64,000 bases of DNA from Alloacidobacterium dinghuense (lineage in GTDB: Bacteria; Acidobacteriota; Terriglobia; Terriglobales; Acidobacteriaceae). Positions 45,259 to 54,513 of this stretch are shown here, one piece after another. Under the pieces are notes generated by a model that searched no databases, had not been told where the DNA came from, and saw nothing but the letters and a program-made list of their open reading frames with translations. The position numbers and the translations under genes are program-made. How positions within the stretch are numbered: position 1 is the stretch's first letter; each line of letters opens with the position of its first letter. The stretch spans positions 4,030,001-4,094,000 of the forward strand of contig NZ_CP060394.1 in NCBI RefSeq assembly GCF_014274465.1. The letters run 5' to 3'.

Positions 45259-45966
45259 CTAACCTTGGCTATGTCTAAAGAGCATGTTACAGCCCAGACT
45301 CTTAATGTTTTCATAGCAATGACTGGTCAAAAACTGGCTGATTTCCAATCTCCTGATGTCATCGTTTGCCTCGCATATGACGATCTCGGGCTGTATCAAT
45401 TCCCAGTCAACTCCGCGTAATACCGCCATGTCATGGCCCTCGGTATCGACGGAGAGGAGAGAGATCGGATGAGGAGCAAGATGCGTATGGTACAAGTCAG
45501 CGACGGACATCATCGGAACAGAATATTCGCGGAATAACTTCGCTGATCCGGCTGCAATCATATTTGCAGCTTCCTGCGGGTCACAAGTGGAAAGAACAGA
45601 TGGGATCATCTCGTAGAATCTTAGATCACCATCACCGTCTCCAACCGCTGCATTTACTTGGATGTCCCGTGGACGGAACCGTCTATGCTTTGCATACAGC
45701 CTGTGGATAGGTTCAATAACCAATCCCCTCCATCCCATCCTATAGAGCAAATAAGTATTGCTTAGACTGAATGGGTGGTTGCCGCCAACCTCGATATAAA
45801 GTCCTTTCCGATCGCCAAAATAGTCGCGCAGGAATAAATCCTCGCCAAACTGCGAAAAGCTCCGGCGGCTGGCAACCTTCGACAGCTCTCTGTAATCACG
45901 GCCTCGGTCTAAGAGGCCATAGACTCCAGATCTATGCAACGCATAAATTAAACTGTTTTTATTCAT
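45259..45966 (-). CDS. FkbM-family SAM-dependent methyltransferase
   Basis: 235 residues. SAM-binding region GLYIEVGGNHPFSLSNTYLL, then GLVIEP and VNAAVGD, and the family's LLSVDTEGHDMAVLRGVDW motif. FkbM enzymes O-methylate hydroxyl groups, often on sugars of surface polysaccharides, which fits the location. It is separated from the upstream glycosyltransferase by about 310 bp that contain no gene. Confidence 0.88.
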   Translation of the reverse strand: MNKNSLIYALHRSGVYGLLDRGRDYRELSKVASRRSFSQFGEDLFLRDYFGDRKGLYIEVGGNHPFSLSNTYLLYRMGWRGLVIEPIHRLYAKHRRFRPRDIQVNAAVGDGDGDLRFYEMIPSVLSTCDPQEAANMIAAGSAKLFREYSVPMMSVADLYHTHLAPHPISLLSVDTEGHDMAVLRGVDWELIQPEIVICEANDDIRRLEISQFLTSHCYENIKSLGCNMLFRHSQG

Positions 45967-46275
45967 TGTCTTCCGGCGACCGCTTCAATTATACACTTCC
46001 GAAATAGCTCCCCGGCTGTAATTGTGATCGAGGAAAGTTGATGAGTGGGTCCACGTCTTACTTAGGCTGCCGGAGAACGTGAAATGGTTACCCACGTCAG
46101 GGCCTGATTTGCGCCTTTTCTGTTCGAACGATATTGTTCGAATTCACCTTGACTCGAGGTTCGATCCCAGTTCTAAAGCTATATGTCCAACTTCGAATAG
46201 TTGACTTGAAGGTAGTCACTAACCGGCGGATACTTTGTACGGAAAGTTCGGTTGAGAAAAGAAAGCCACACTAAA
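45967..46275. other. gene-free 309-bp stretch with an inverted repeat
   Basis: Contains the inverted repeat TTCGAAC-GATATT-GTTCGAA (46123-46142). The CGAAC...GTTCG core recalls Gram-positive-type LexA boxes but with a 6-nt instead of 4-nt spacer. No coding frame is convincing. It probably carries the FkbM gene's promoter. Confidence 0.35.
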
Positions 46276-47445
46276 CTAGGCTAACGCACGCTCGACAGTA
46301 TACGAAAAGTCTGCGGCAAATTGACTCACTCTCTTCCGAGAAGCGGTCGAGGCAAGTTTTTCCATCTCATGGCGTGAAGAAGCAGGTAAATTTTTCTGCT
46401 GAGACATTAGCGCGGCAAGCCGTTCTGCTTCATGCGGATCAAAAAAAAGAGCAGAATCTCCAGCCTGCTCCTGATGCACCGATAGATTTGAAAGAAGCAT
46501 GGGCACTCCAAGCGACTTTGCCTCTTCAACAGTCGAACTCCACCCTTCCGACAAGGAGGGATTTATCATTGCAGTGCAGGCGCGCATCAACGCGAACACA
46601 TGCTGACGAGGCACAATCCCAAGAAAGCGGAAATTTTCTTTTAGTCCGAGCGAACCAACAAGCGATTGAAGCGTTTCATAATGATGCGGATGCCGATAGT
46701 CCTCCGGCTTGCCTGAAGCCGCCACAACAAGATCAATGCCTTTTTGCCTTAACACATGCAGCGCTTCGATTACAATTCGATGGTTCTTGTGCTTCCAAAA
46801 CTGATTCGGCAGGTAGAAATATTGCTCAGGTAAATTGTAATTGTTCACGATCGGGCGAAGGCCTTCAAAATCGGACGCGTCAGGGGGTAGAACCGCAAAG
46901 CGAACAACTGAGGTTCTACCGATAGACTTCGGAAAGAACCTTTCGCAATCACGCCGGCTATCTTCACTGCTTAACATGATGTGCCGCCCACTTAGTATCT
47001 GCGCACGAAAACCTAGATCGCGTTTCCAATATGCTCCAAAGGTGAATAGTTCTCTTAAGTGCCGATGCTGGAAATCCGGTAGCCAAGCTATGGATGGAAC
47101 CGGAAAACGCCAGCCACAAAATTGCGCTGATTCGAACAAGACGTCGATTCGATGTTTTCGTAGGGACTGGGCTGCCGCACGATCACAACCTGTAATTAGA
47201 GCATCGCGCAGGCGCTGGCTTTTTCTCTCATCGTCAAATTCGGCAGAGCGGACTACCTCCACGCCAGAAATGGCACCAAAAGGTTCGATATTCGACAGCG
47301 GGGCATCTATACCCACAAACAATACCGGTTGTATGCGATTTCTGGCGTGTTCGGTCAGTACACGCATTAGATTCACTAGGTAATTATAAACACCAGTTCC
47401 TGTCCAATTTACGCCACCTATAAGTGGGAAAGCCACTCGCGTCAA
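46276..47445 (-). CDS. family 4 glycosyltransferase
   Basis: 389 residues starting TRVAFPLIGGVNWTGTGVYNY. The GT-B C-domain has YFYLPNQFWKHKNHRIVIEA, FRFLGIVPRQHV and the acceptor/donor loop NPSLSEGWSSTVEEAKSLG, which includes the E-x7-E-type pattern of GT4. The start is TTG 47445: AAGGAG lies 6 nt upstream and the codon overlaps the preceding stop as TTGA. The frame upstream to 47517 is only the tail of the previous gene in another frame. It adds a sugar to the growing repeat unit. Confidence 0.85.
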   Translation of the reverse strand: MTRVAFPLIGGVNWTGTGVYNYLVNLMRVLTEHARNRIQPVLFVGIDAPLSNIEPFGAISGVEVVRSAEFDDERKSQRLRDALITGCDRAAAQSLRKHRIDVLFESAQFCGWRFPVPSIAWLPDFQHRHLRELFTFGAYWKRDLGFRAQILSGRHIMLSSEDSRRDCERFFPKSIGRTSVVRFAVLPPDASDFEGLRPIVNNYNLPEQYFYLPNQFWKHKNHRIVIEALHVLRQKGIDLVVAASGKPEDYRHPHHYETLQSLVGSLGLKENFRFLGIVPRQHVFALMRACTAMINPSLSEGWSSTVEEAKSLGVPMLLSNLSVHQEQAGDSALFFDPHEAERLAALMSQQKNLPASSRHEMEKLASTASRKRVSQFAADFSYTVERALA

Positions 47446-48383
47446 ACACCGCTCCTTGAATATTGCAAGTACCACTGCACGAAATCGTGAACACCTGTAT
47501 CGACCGGAATATTCCATCGAAAGCCCATTGCTTGCAGCATGCTGCCATCCGCCACCAAGCTATACGGGTCGCCGGGCCTGGACTCGCCACTGAAGGTCAC
47601 CCCGGCCGCCGTTGGCCAGCACTTCAGTACCAGTTCCACAATCCTGGACACACTTGTCGCATTTCCCGATCCAGCATTAATAATCGGTGTCGCCCCGGAA
47701 TCAAATGAGAAGTCCATCATTAGCTCTAATGCCCGTACGACATCGCGAACGTCAGTCCAGTCACGTAACTCCTCACCGGTACCGCCAAGCTTTAACTCGT
47801 CTTTGTTCGAGGAAAGTCTTGAGCACATATCCCACAAAAGCTGCTTTTTCAGCCAACTTCCATATACTGAGAAAAGGCGTAATACAACTGCTGATAGCCC
47901 ATAGCTCGCCGCATATGAGCGACACAGATTTTCCATCATTAATTTGTGATAACCATATGGCGAGAAGGGTCTGTGCGTTTGGTCTTCGCGGATATGGCCC
48001 GAGTGACCTGATCCATAAACGGCCGCGCTCGATACCGCAATGATCCTGGCTTTTGGCGCCTCAAGGCGCATCCATTCCAATAATTCAGCCGTAGTCGCCA
48101 CCGTGCGCGTGAAATCTTCGCGTGGATTGGCAATCGCCGCTCCGACCGATGACCCTCCAGCCAAATGAAATACATGATCAGGTGCGCCACCCTCTCGCGC
48201 CAACTGCTGCAGGTTGCTCGAGTGAATTTCGCCATTGAGCCAGCGCCGAACGCCCCACGCTGCGGCCTCGGACTGCGGCCACGCACCGTGCCCGATGCCA
48301 GCCACTTCGTGTCCTTGACGAGAAAGCCACGCCGCAAGATGGCGGCCGATAAAACCATGAGTTCCTGTAATCCAAATACGCAT
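47442..48383 (-). CDS. NAD-dependent epimerase/dehydratase (extended SDR)
   Basis: 313 residues with the N-terminal glycine motif TGTHGFIGRHLA, the Ser-Ser-Ala AAVYGSG region and catalytic YGYHK. The pattern resembles GDP-4-keto-6-deoxymannose reductase and related nucleotide-sugar enzymes, but the exact product is not determinable. It overlaps the GT4 gene by 4 bp, so they are translationally coupled and likely make and use the same sugar. Confidence 0.85.
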   Translation of the reverse strand: MRIWITGTHGFIGRHLAAWLSRQGHEVAGIGHGAWPQSEAAAWGVRRWLNGEIHSSNLQQLAREGGAPDHVFHLAGGSSVGAAIANPREDFTRTVATTAELLEWMRLEAPKARIIAVSSAAVYGSGHSGHIREDQTHRPFSPYGYHKLMMENLCRSYAASYGLSAVVLRLFSVYGSWLKKQLLWDMCSRLSSNKDELKLGGTGEELRDWTDVRDVVRALELMMDFSFDSGATPIINAGSGNATSVSRIVELVLKCWPTAAGVTFSGESRPGDPYSLVADGSMLQAMGFRWNIPVDTGVHDFVQWYLQYSRSGV

Positions 48384-48439
48384 TTACGACGAGCCCTAAA
48401 ATCCTAACAATACCCTCGTTCTGATAACCGATCTCGTAC

Positions 48440-49393
48440 CTAAGATCGCATCAACACAATTCGACAGAAGAGATAGTCCCTTGTAGTGGTGGGAAGCAAT
48501 TTAGTCTTAATCAGCAAACGATCGACAAAGTTGAGTAGGGGAATGATTCTTAAGGCCGCTCGTGAGGCCCGATCTTCATCTCTCAACGTGGCCGCGTATT
48601 GGGCAGCACGGAGTCCAAAATAAGTAACCGGGGTGATTTCCATAATTTCAAAGTAGGGCGAAAACAGGCTTCGAATCTCATCGGTGTCAAACGGTACCTC
48701 CTTAGGGGAAAAGAACCATCCTTTATCCGTTGCGAGGTCCGCTAGTCTTTGAGTCGTTTTGCGGACAGTCTCATCCGCAGGAAAGCCTGCAAAACTACAA
48801 AACGCTAGTAAGTAAAAGAGCGCATTGATCGCTTTTCCTAATAAGCTGCCAAGCAAATGCTTTTGATCGAGATAGACGGGTTCAACAAGAATGACCGGGA
48901 AGCCCCTCGGACTGCGGCCCAAGAGCTCTGAAAACTCAACTAGTTCAGGAGTACTCAAATGGTGAATGCCGCAATGAATGAACGCTCCATCAAATTGACC
49001 GGACTGAAACGACTCGTTCATCCCGTTGATATCCATTTGGACATAATCGCAATTGGTTTGGCCAATCTCTGCCGCCTTCAACCGAGCGATTTGAATCTGC
49101 ATTTCAGAGAAGTCCACACCTGTCACTCTAAGCTCCGATGACGCCAGAATTCGTCCCGGCCACCCAGACCCGCAGGCAATCTCCAATATCCTGAGGGGTT
49201 TCACTTCTTTAAGTCGCAGAAATATCCCCCGGATATCTTCAATGTATCTCTGTCGTACCCCGACGCAAAGCGGCTGCGAGAGGCCCCAAATCCTCTCAAT
49301 ATGCTCAGCGTTCGCGTCCCACCACTCCACTTCTTGACAGTCCCACTCTGGAGTTGTCTGCGGCATTCGCGGCCTTCTAGCAAATGCTTGCAT
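48440..49393 (-). CDS. class I SAM-dependent methyltransferase
   Basis: 317 residues. Motif I LRILEIACGSGWPG (about 83-96), then VTGVDFSEMQI and YVQMDINGMNESFQSG, GAFIHCGIHHL; the C-terminal region (210-300) may be the substrate cap. AAGGAG is 10 nt before the ATG. Being in a glycosyltransferase/epimerase run, sugar methylation is likely. Confidence 0.82.
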   Translation of the reverse strand: MQAFARRPRMPQTTPEWDCQEVEWWDANAEHIERIWGLSQPLCVGVRQRYIEDIRGIFLRLKEVKPLRILEIACGSGWPGRILASSELRVTGVDFSEMQIQIARLKAAEIGQTNCDYVQMDINGMNESFQSGQFDGAFIHCGIHHLSTPELVEFSELLGRSPRGFPVILVEPVYLDQKHLLGSLLGKAINALFYLLAFCSFAGFPADETVRKTTQRLADLATDKGWFFSPKEVPFDTDEIRSLFSPYFEIMEITPVTYFGLRAAQYAATLRDEDRASRAALRIIPLLNFVDRLLIKTKLLPTTTRDYLFCRIVLMRS

Positions 49394-49580
49394 CGTATCT
49401 GGGCTCCTTATTTATGTTGCAATGAAACACTGAAACCCCCTCTGCAGGTTCAACAGGGAATGCGGGATCTTACGAACATTGCCCATCCATGAGAATTCCG
49501 ACGCAAACGCTGACTTTGGGTGCCCCAGGCAAAAATGTAGGTGAAGAGCCCGCCGGGACAAAGCCCGCCATCGTCTGTGT

Positions 49581-50444
49581 TCACGCGACTAGCTGCATAC
49601 ATGCTAGACCACGCGCAAATGCTGCGAAATCCGGGCCAAAGTTTTTTTCCTGATGTATGTCGAAACAAGTCGCTTCAGTTAGATCACCAGGATCAGCACC
49701 GTGCCAACCACTTGGAGAATATCCGAAGTATTCGATCTCGTGATACTTGGGCTTAAAATCGTCAAGCACCATCTGCACCATCTGTGCGTCAAACACTTGA
49801 AACCAACCACGCTTACATGCCTTTCCATATGGCACTGTAATGTAGCAGATTCCGCCTGGACGAATGATTCGACGGAATTCGCGAATTGCGGCGCGAAAAT
49901 CCCTTGATTCACTTTCCCGCTTAGTTTCGTCAGGCGTATAAAGCAACGTATTATCTAAGCCGATATGTTCGATCGTTGATATGCTGACAATAGTATCGAA
50001 TGTTTCAGATCGGAACATGCACGCGCGGAGATCTTCAAACACATATGAAATCCCCTGCCTCCAATAACACTGCCTTTCCGGTGCTAGAGTGCAAATCGCG
50101 AGTTTTGACTTACTAACAGGGGCTCTTTTTAAAAGAAAACTATGATTGAGGGTCGACCCAGCGTCCAGCATTAGTCCCGGATTACTCGGCAATCGAGAAT
50201 ATACCCATGGATATTCGATAACACGCTCATCCAGCCTGTACCCATAGCCTTCCGGGAGGATAGAACCCGGCTTGAGTAATTCGGCGTCGATTGAATTTTC
50301 GATTTGTCGCCGTTTCGCAGTGTAGTATCCGAGGCCCCATGGGCGGCGTCCCCGTGCTATGTAGAACGGATAGCACATGGCGTCGAGCCATCCTTTCACT
50401 TTGAAAGGAATCATATCCTTCAATCCGAGCGAATTTCTGAGCAT
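49581..50444 (-). CDS. probable SAM-dependent methyltransferase
   Basis: 287 residues. It has a recognisable methyltransferase fold with a modified motif I (LMLDAGSTLNHSFLL), TFDTIVSISTIEHIG and RRIIRPGGICYITVPYG. The glycine-rich loop departs from the usual GxGxG, so cofactor binding is less certain. It belongs to the minus-strand run 51622-45259 and probably modifies a sugar or lipid-linked intermediate. Confidence 0.72.
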   Translation of the reverse strand: MLRNSLGLKDMIPFKVKGWLDAMCYPFYIARGRRPWGLGYYTAKRRQIENSIDAELLKPGSILPEGYGYRLDERVIEYPWVYSRLPSNPGLMLDAGSTLNHSFLLKRAPVSKSKLAICTLAPERQCYWRQGISYVFEDLRACMFRSETFDTIVSISTIEHIGLDNTLLYTPDETKRESESRDFRAAIREFRRIIRPGGICYITVPYGKACKRGWFQVFDAQMVQMVLDDFKPKYHEIEYFGYSPSGWHGADPGDLTEATCFDIHQEKNFGPDFAAFARGLACMQLVA

Positions 50445-50530
50445 TTCTAGATCCCAGGCAAAAATTAAGCTTTGTTAAGGTCCCAAAATGATACTAGGCT
50501 GTTCCTTACTTCCTCGCGAATAAACCCATG

Positions 50531-51622
50531 CTAAATATCGCTAACCAACCGAGTGAACTCCTCCCATTGGCCTTCTTTATTGTAAAGAGAACGCATCACC
50601 CGAGTAGCTCGTTTCGCCATCTCTGCATAGCACGTCCAATCGTTAAGAACGCAACGAACCAATCCATGCGCTTTGGATGGAGACGCATAAGTTAGCAGGG
50701 TTTCATTATCTCGCATACCATCAGGATATACGCCCGCATCGCTCAGAAGTAATGCAGAACAACCCATTGCCTCAAAACAGCGCATATTTCCCCGGTCTTC
50801 GCCCGCCATGTCGATAGCTCCGTTCAGAACGATCTTAGACTTTGAAATTAGTGAATATAAACGCCGTCCAAAGACTGGATCGCGGGAGATAGCGCGTATC
50901 TCTTTGGGGCGTCGGTACTTGCCCAATGGTGCCAATCGGCCCAACGGAGATTCCGCTAGGCGCGTAAATCGGGAACGATTAAGACAGAATTCAATTCGAT
51001 AATGATCTCTTAGAGCTGCCACTGCTTCCAACACTGCCGCGCGTCTGGTGTGATGTCTCGAATATCCTCCGACGAACAACACATCAATAGGACGGTCATT
51101 ATTGAGCGCATATTCGTCCATCACGGGATCATGAGCAGGAGCAAAATAGGCTGCCCTCCATCCGCGCGCCTCATAGCTCTTCAGGATAGTGGGAAAGTTA
51201 CAGACTACCAAGTCATATCGACTGAAGTCTGCCCCCGGGGACGGAGCAGCGCGCCAAGCAACAGTCCTTCGGACGCAGCCCGGCAACTTGCGAACGAACT
51301 CGCTACTGTATCGCATTGGATCTAAGTTATAGAAAACCTCAGTGCGGTGAGACTCGATCTGGGCAAGTAGGATACTTTCTAGACTCGCATTTGGTGACAT
51401 TCCCTGTTCGCGCGCCCAGGTGCGCTGCAGTATTTCATCATCTCCATTCGTAAAGAAAGCTGTGCAGCTGCCGGCCAGCACAGGGGCCAGAAAATGTAGG
51501 GCCCCAAAGCGATCTTCCAAGAACATCTCGACCTGAGCGTTAAACGTCGTGGCTTCTCGATTGACTTGGTGGAAGTGAGAAAGATAAGGAGCGTACACCC
51601 CGGAATTCTGAAAAAGCCTCAT
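50531..51622 (-). CDS. CgeB-like glycosyltransferase
   Basis: 363 residues. The C-terminal half has PIDVLFVGGYSRHHTRRAAV and the RGNMRCFEAMGCSALLLSD motif of the Glyco_trans_1_2/CgeB group (GT-B fold). The N-terminal half (YNLDPMRYSSEFVRKLPG, DLVVCNFP) fits the acceptor domain. The sugar is unknown. First gene of the minus-strand run; divergent from the GT4 gene at 51750. Confidence 0.78.
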   Translation of the reverse strand: MRLFQNSGVYAPYLSHFHQVNREATTFNAQVEMFLEDRFGALHFLAPVLAGSCTAFFTNGDDEILQRTWAREQGMSPNASLESILLAQIESHRTEVFYNLDPMRYSSEFVRKLPGCVRRTVAWRAAPSPGADFSRYDLVVCNFPTILKSYEARGWRAAYFAPAHDPVMDEYALNNDRPIDVLFVGGYSRHHTRRAAVLEAVAALRDHYRIEFCLNRSRFTRLAESPLGRLAPLGKYRRPKEIRAISRDPVFGRRLYSLISKSKIVLNGAIDMAGEDRGNMRCFEAMGCSALLLSDAGVYPDGMRDNETLLTYASPSKAHGLVRCVLNDWTCYAEMAKRATRVMRSLYNKEGQWEEFTRLVSDI

Positions 51623-51749
51623 AGTTTAGAATAAACATTGTCGCACATCACGATTAAGAATTTAATCATCAGAAAATGCATTGCTTCCAACACACGGCGC
51701 TCAGCTATCTAAAAGTGCCTGTCGAATCATCGTGATAATCTGAGGTCGA

Positions 51750-53039
51750 ATGAGAGTCTTAATCGTCTCGGCGGTATTTCCTCCGGAACCAATGGTATCC
51801 GCACAGACGAGCGCGGCGATCGCAAAAGAATTATCGCGATGCGGTCATTCCGTACGCATCTTCGCTCCTTTTCCCAGTCGTCCACAAGGGCGATTGTATA
51901 AGGGGTACACCCGGTCACTGTACTCAACCAAGATGATGGATGATGGGTGCGTACTAACCAGTTGCTTCGGCACATTCTCTCCAAGTTCTACAATGTTAAG
52001 CCGCTTTGCGGAAAACTTGTCGTTCGGAATTTCATCCGGCTTACGAACGTTGTTGTGCAAGCGCCCCGATGTGATCTATTCAAACACATGGCCAATCTTT
52101 GCCACGGGAATAGTAGCAATCATAGCGAGACTGCGCGGTATTCCTCTCGTGTTAAGTGTGCAGGATGCCTATCCTGAATCCCTTGAGTCTCAAGAACGTT
52201 CGTCCACGCGTCAGTGGCTCTACAGACTGTTGAAGCGAATGGATGCCGCGACTAGTCGTTCGGCCGCACAGATCGTTGTCATATCAGACCGTTTTCGGCG
52301 ACTCTATGCGGAAGAGCGTGGGATCGAAGCGGACCGCTTGCATGTCATTCCCAATTGGGGAAAGGAAGATTTCATCGCCACCGATACATCCAGGGCTCTG
52401 GCGTTCCGTCGCCGCCTCGGGATTGCTGATGACGCGTTCGTGGCTGTTTATGCGGGCAATGTAGGAATGGCTTCAAACGCCGAGATGCTGGTGGATGTAT
52501 TTGATCGATTGAAAAATCACCGAAAGCTATTCCTGGTGATCGCGGGCGATGGCTCGCGTTTACCAACATGCCGCGAGGAAATTGAAAGAAAGCAATTGGA
52601 CAATGTGATCATTCACAGTCCATGGAAAGTTGAAGAGACCGGGTCTGTTCTGCAAATGGCGGATGTTTTGTTATTGCCAACAAAAAGGAGTCAATCACTT
52701 AGTTCAATTCCATCGAAGCTCATCTCTTATCTCCTTTCGGCGCGCCCGGTAATCGCTGCGGTTCTACCGGAATCAGACACAGCTTTGACCTTACTTGCAA
52801 CAGGAGCTGGATGGGTCGTTGATCCTGATTCATCTGAAATAATTGCGCATGCCATCATAAGGGCAAGCGGGCGGTCTAAAGATACGTTGAATCAGATGGG
52901 TGCGGCAGGACGAGAATATGCACTTCATAATCTTACGCGAGAATTCACATTGCCTCGTGTCTTGCACGTCATCTTGAAAGCCGCAGGATTCCAAGGCGTT
53001 AAGGAGAAGCTTCCCCAAGGAGTGAGTCTTAGTCGATGA
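51750..53039 (+). CDS. family 4 glycosyltransferase (WbuB/PglA-like)
   Basis: 429 residues. N-domain start MRVLIVSAVFPPEPMVSAQT; C-domain with VAVYAGNVGMASNAEMLVD, VIIHSPWKVEE and SSIPSKLISYLLSARPVIAAV, typical of WbuB-type GT4 enzymes. GAGG lies just before the ATG. It shares a 4-bp ATGA overlap with the GNAT gene and precedes the PglC-like transferase, so it is probably the second sugar-adding enzyme of the repeat unit. Confidence 0.87.
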   Translation: MRVLIVSAVFPPEPMVSAQTSAAIAKELSRCGHSVRIFAPFPSRPQGRLYKGYTRSLYSTKMMDDGCVLTSCFGTFSPSSTMLSRFAENLSFGISSGLRTLLCKRPDVIYSNTWPIFATGIVAIIARLRGIPLVLSVQDAYPESLESQERSSTRQWLYRLLKRMDAATSRSAAQIVVISDRFRRLYAEERGIEADRLHVIPNWGKEDFIATDTSRALAFRRRLGIADDAFVAVYAGNVGMASNAEMLVDVFDRLKNHRKLFLVIAGDGSRLPTCREEIERKQLDNVIIHSPWKVEETGSVLQMADVLLLPTKRSQSLSSIPSKLISYLLSARPVIAAVLPESDTALTLLATGAGWVVDPDSSEIIAHAIIRASGRSKDTLNQMGAAGREYALHNLTREFTLPRVLHVILKAAGFQGVKEKLPQGVSLSR

Positions 53040-53749
53040 CGTCGCGCTATGATTATTCCGTAATGCCTTGCAATCTCAAGGTGATTTCTGCTAACCGCTC
53101 GCACGTGGATGCCGTCGTACAAATTCACTTAGATGCATTCAAAGGATTCTTTCTCGAATCACTGGGAAGACGCTTTCTACGCGAACTCTATCGTGGATTC
53201 ATCGTCGAGCCATCAGGCATCTGTCTAGTAGCGATTAGCATAGATGGGATTGTAACGGGATTCGTCGCTGGGACAATACAGCCCGAGGGATTTTTTCGGC
53301 GACTACTTCAGCGTCGGGGATTTGCATTTCTGTGGGCGGGCGCGGCGTCGTTTCTCCGTCATCCTATACGTGTTGGAAGAAAATTCGTCTTTGCTATCCA
53401 TTATCGAGGCGAAAAGCCTACTAACGTGAGTTCTGCGGCCCTTCTTAGCAGTATTGGCGTTGCTCCAGAGGCAAAGGGCAAAGGAATTGGACGAGCCCTA
53501 CTTGCATCATTTTGTGAAGAAACGAGGAAAGCTGGGGTTCTCAATATTTTTTTGACCACCGATCGAGATAATAATGAATTGGTCAATACCTTCTATCGGG
53601 TCAATGGATTTCAATTGAATAGTTCGTTTTTAAAAGAACGAGACCGCTGGATGAATTTATACAGTCGCTCTTGCGCAGAAATAGATCAAGATATCAAAGA
53701 AATATCAACCAACATTATTTATTCCCTAGGATCATCCAGCAAATGCTGA
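53036..53749 (+). CDS. GNAT-family N-acetyltransferase
   Basis: 237 residues. The acetyl-CoA loop is GVAPEAKGKGIGRALLASF (about 139-157), followed by LTTDRDNNELVNTFYRVNGF. Operonic between a GT4 and a phosphoglycosyl transferase, and close to a sugar 4-aminotransferase, so the likely substrate is a UDP-4-amino-4,6-dideoxy sugar. Overlaps GT4 by 4 bp and the next gene by 7 bp. Confidence 0.82.
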   Translation: MTSRYDYSVMPCNLKVISANRSHVDAVVQIHLDAFKGFFLESLGRRFLRELYRGFIVEPSGICLVAISIDGIVTGFVAGTIQPEGFFRRLLQRRGFAFLWAGAASFLRHPIRVGRKFVFAIHYRGEKPTNVSSAALLSSIGVAPEAKGKGIGRALLASFCEETRKAGVLNIFLTTDRDNNELVNTFYRVNGFQLNSSFLKERDRWMNLYSRSCAEIDQDIKEISTNIIYSLGSSSKC

Positions 53750-54363
53750 AGCGGGGTTTTGATATCGCTGTATCAGGGCTCGCATTATTGCTGCTATGGC
53801 CCCTTATCTTATTTATGGCAATATTGGTGCGGCTCGACTCACCGGGACCGTCGTTTTTTCTCCAAATCAGGATTGGTAGAAACTTCCGTAGATTTCGCCT
53901 TTGGAAGCTTCGTAGCATGACCAATGGCAATTCTGGCGCAGAAATCACTAGCGGGCAAGAAGCTCGTATCACACGAATTGGTGGGTTCCTTCGCAGATTT
54001 AAGTTTGATGAGCTACCGCAGTTATGGAACGTATTTTGTGGAGATATGAGTTTTGTCGGACCTCGTCCAGAGGTCGCGACTTTTGTCGAGCAGTTTCGCT
54101 CAGATTATGAAGAAATTCTTCGCGTGCGGCCGGGAATTACTGATCCTGCTTCCATCCGGTATCGACACGAGGCTGAACTCTTAGGCGCTGCACCAGATCC
54201 AGTGAAACACTATACAGGAGTAATCCTTCCAGACAAGATTAAGATTAGCAAAGAATACTTACGTTCGCGGAACTTCCGAAAAGATATGGCCATTATCATT
54301 CAGACTATCACTGCTATCTTCCGCAGGGATAAACCGATTTCGCCTTCGCCTAGCATGTTATGA
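53743..54363 (+). CDS. PglC-like initiating sugar (phosphoglycosyl) transferase
   Basis: 206 residues, the short monotopic form. An N-terminal hydrophobic re-entrant helix (VSGLALLLLWPLILFMAILV) is followed by FRLWKLRSM, catalytic Asp-Glu in KFDELPQLWNVF and MSFVGPRPE. It transfers a sugar phosphate to undecaprenyl phosphate, starting the repeat unit. ATG 53743 is chosen for the family's standard MLKRGFD start; it overlaps the GNAT stop by 7 bp. Confidence 0.92.
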   Translation: MLKRGFDIAVSGLALLLLWPLILFMAILVRLDSPGPSFFLQIRIGRNFRRFRLWKLRSMTNGNSGAEITSGQEARITRIGGFLRRFKFDELPQLWNVFCGDMSFVGPRPEVATFVEQFRSDYEEILRVRPGITDPASIRYRHEAELLGAAPDPVKHYTGVILPDKIKISKEYLRSRNFRKDMAIIIQTITAIFRRDKPISPSPSML

Positions 54364-54513
54364 CTCTGGAAAGGCAGCATATTGTTTTCAGGACGAATGA
54401 TTGCCAAAACATTAGTTATGATGTTGGTTCAGGCTGATTGTATTCGACACAACATGAAATCTGGCCTGTGGTGCTTTCGACATGTTATATGGTTGTTTTG
54501 GGTGTGATATCAG

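Noticed and set aside
46123-46142. LexA (SOS) box
   Set aside because: The spacer is 6 nt instead of the 4 nt of the CGAAC-n4-GTTCG consensus and the neighbouring gene is not an SOS function.
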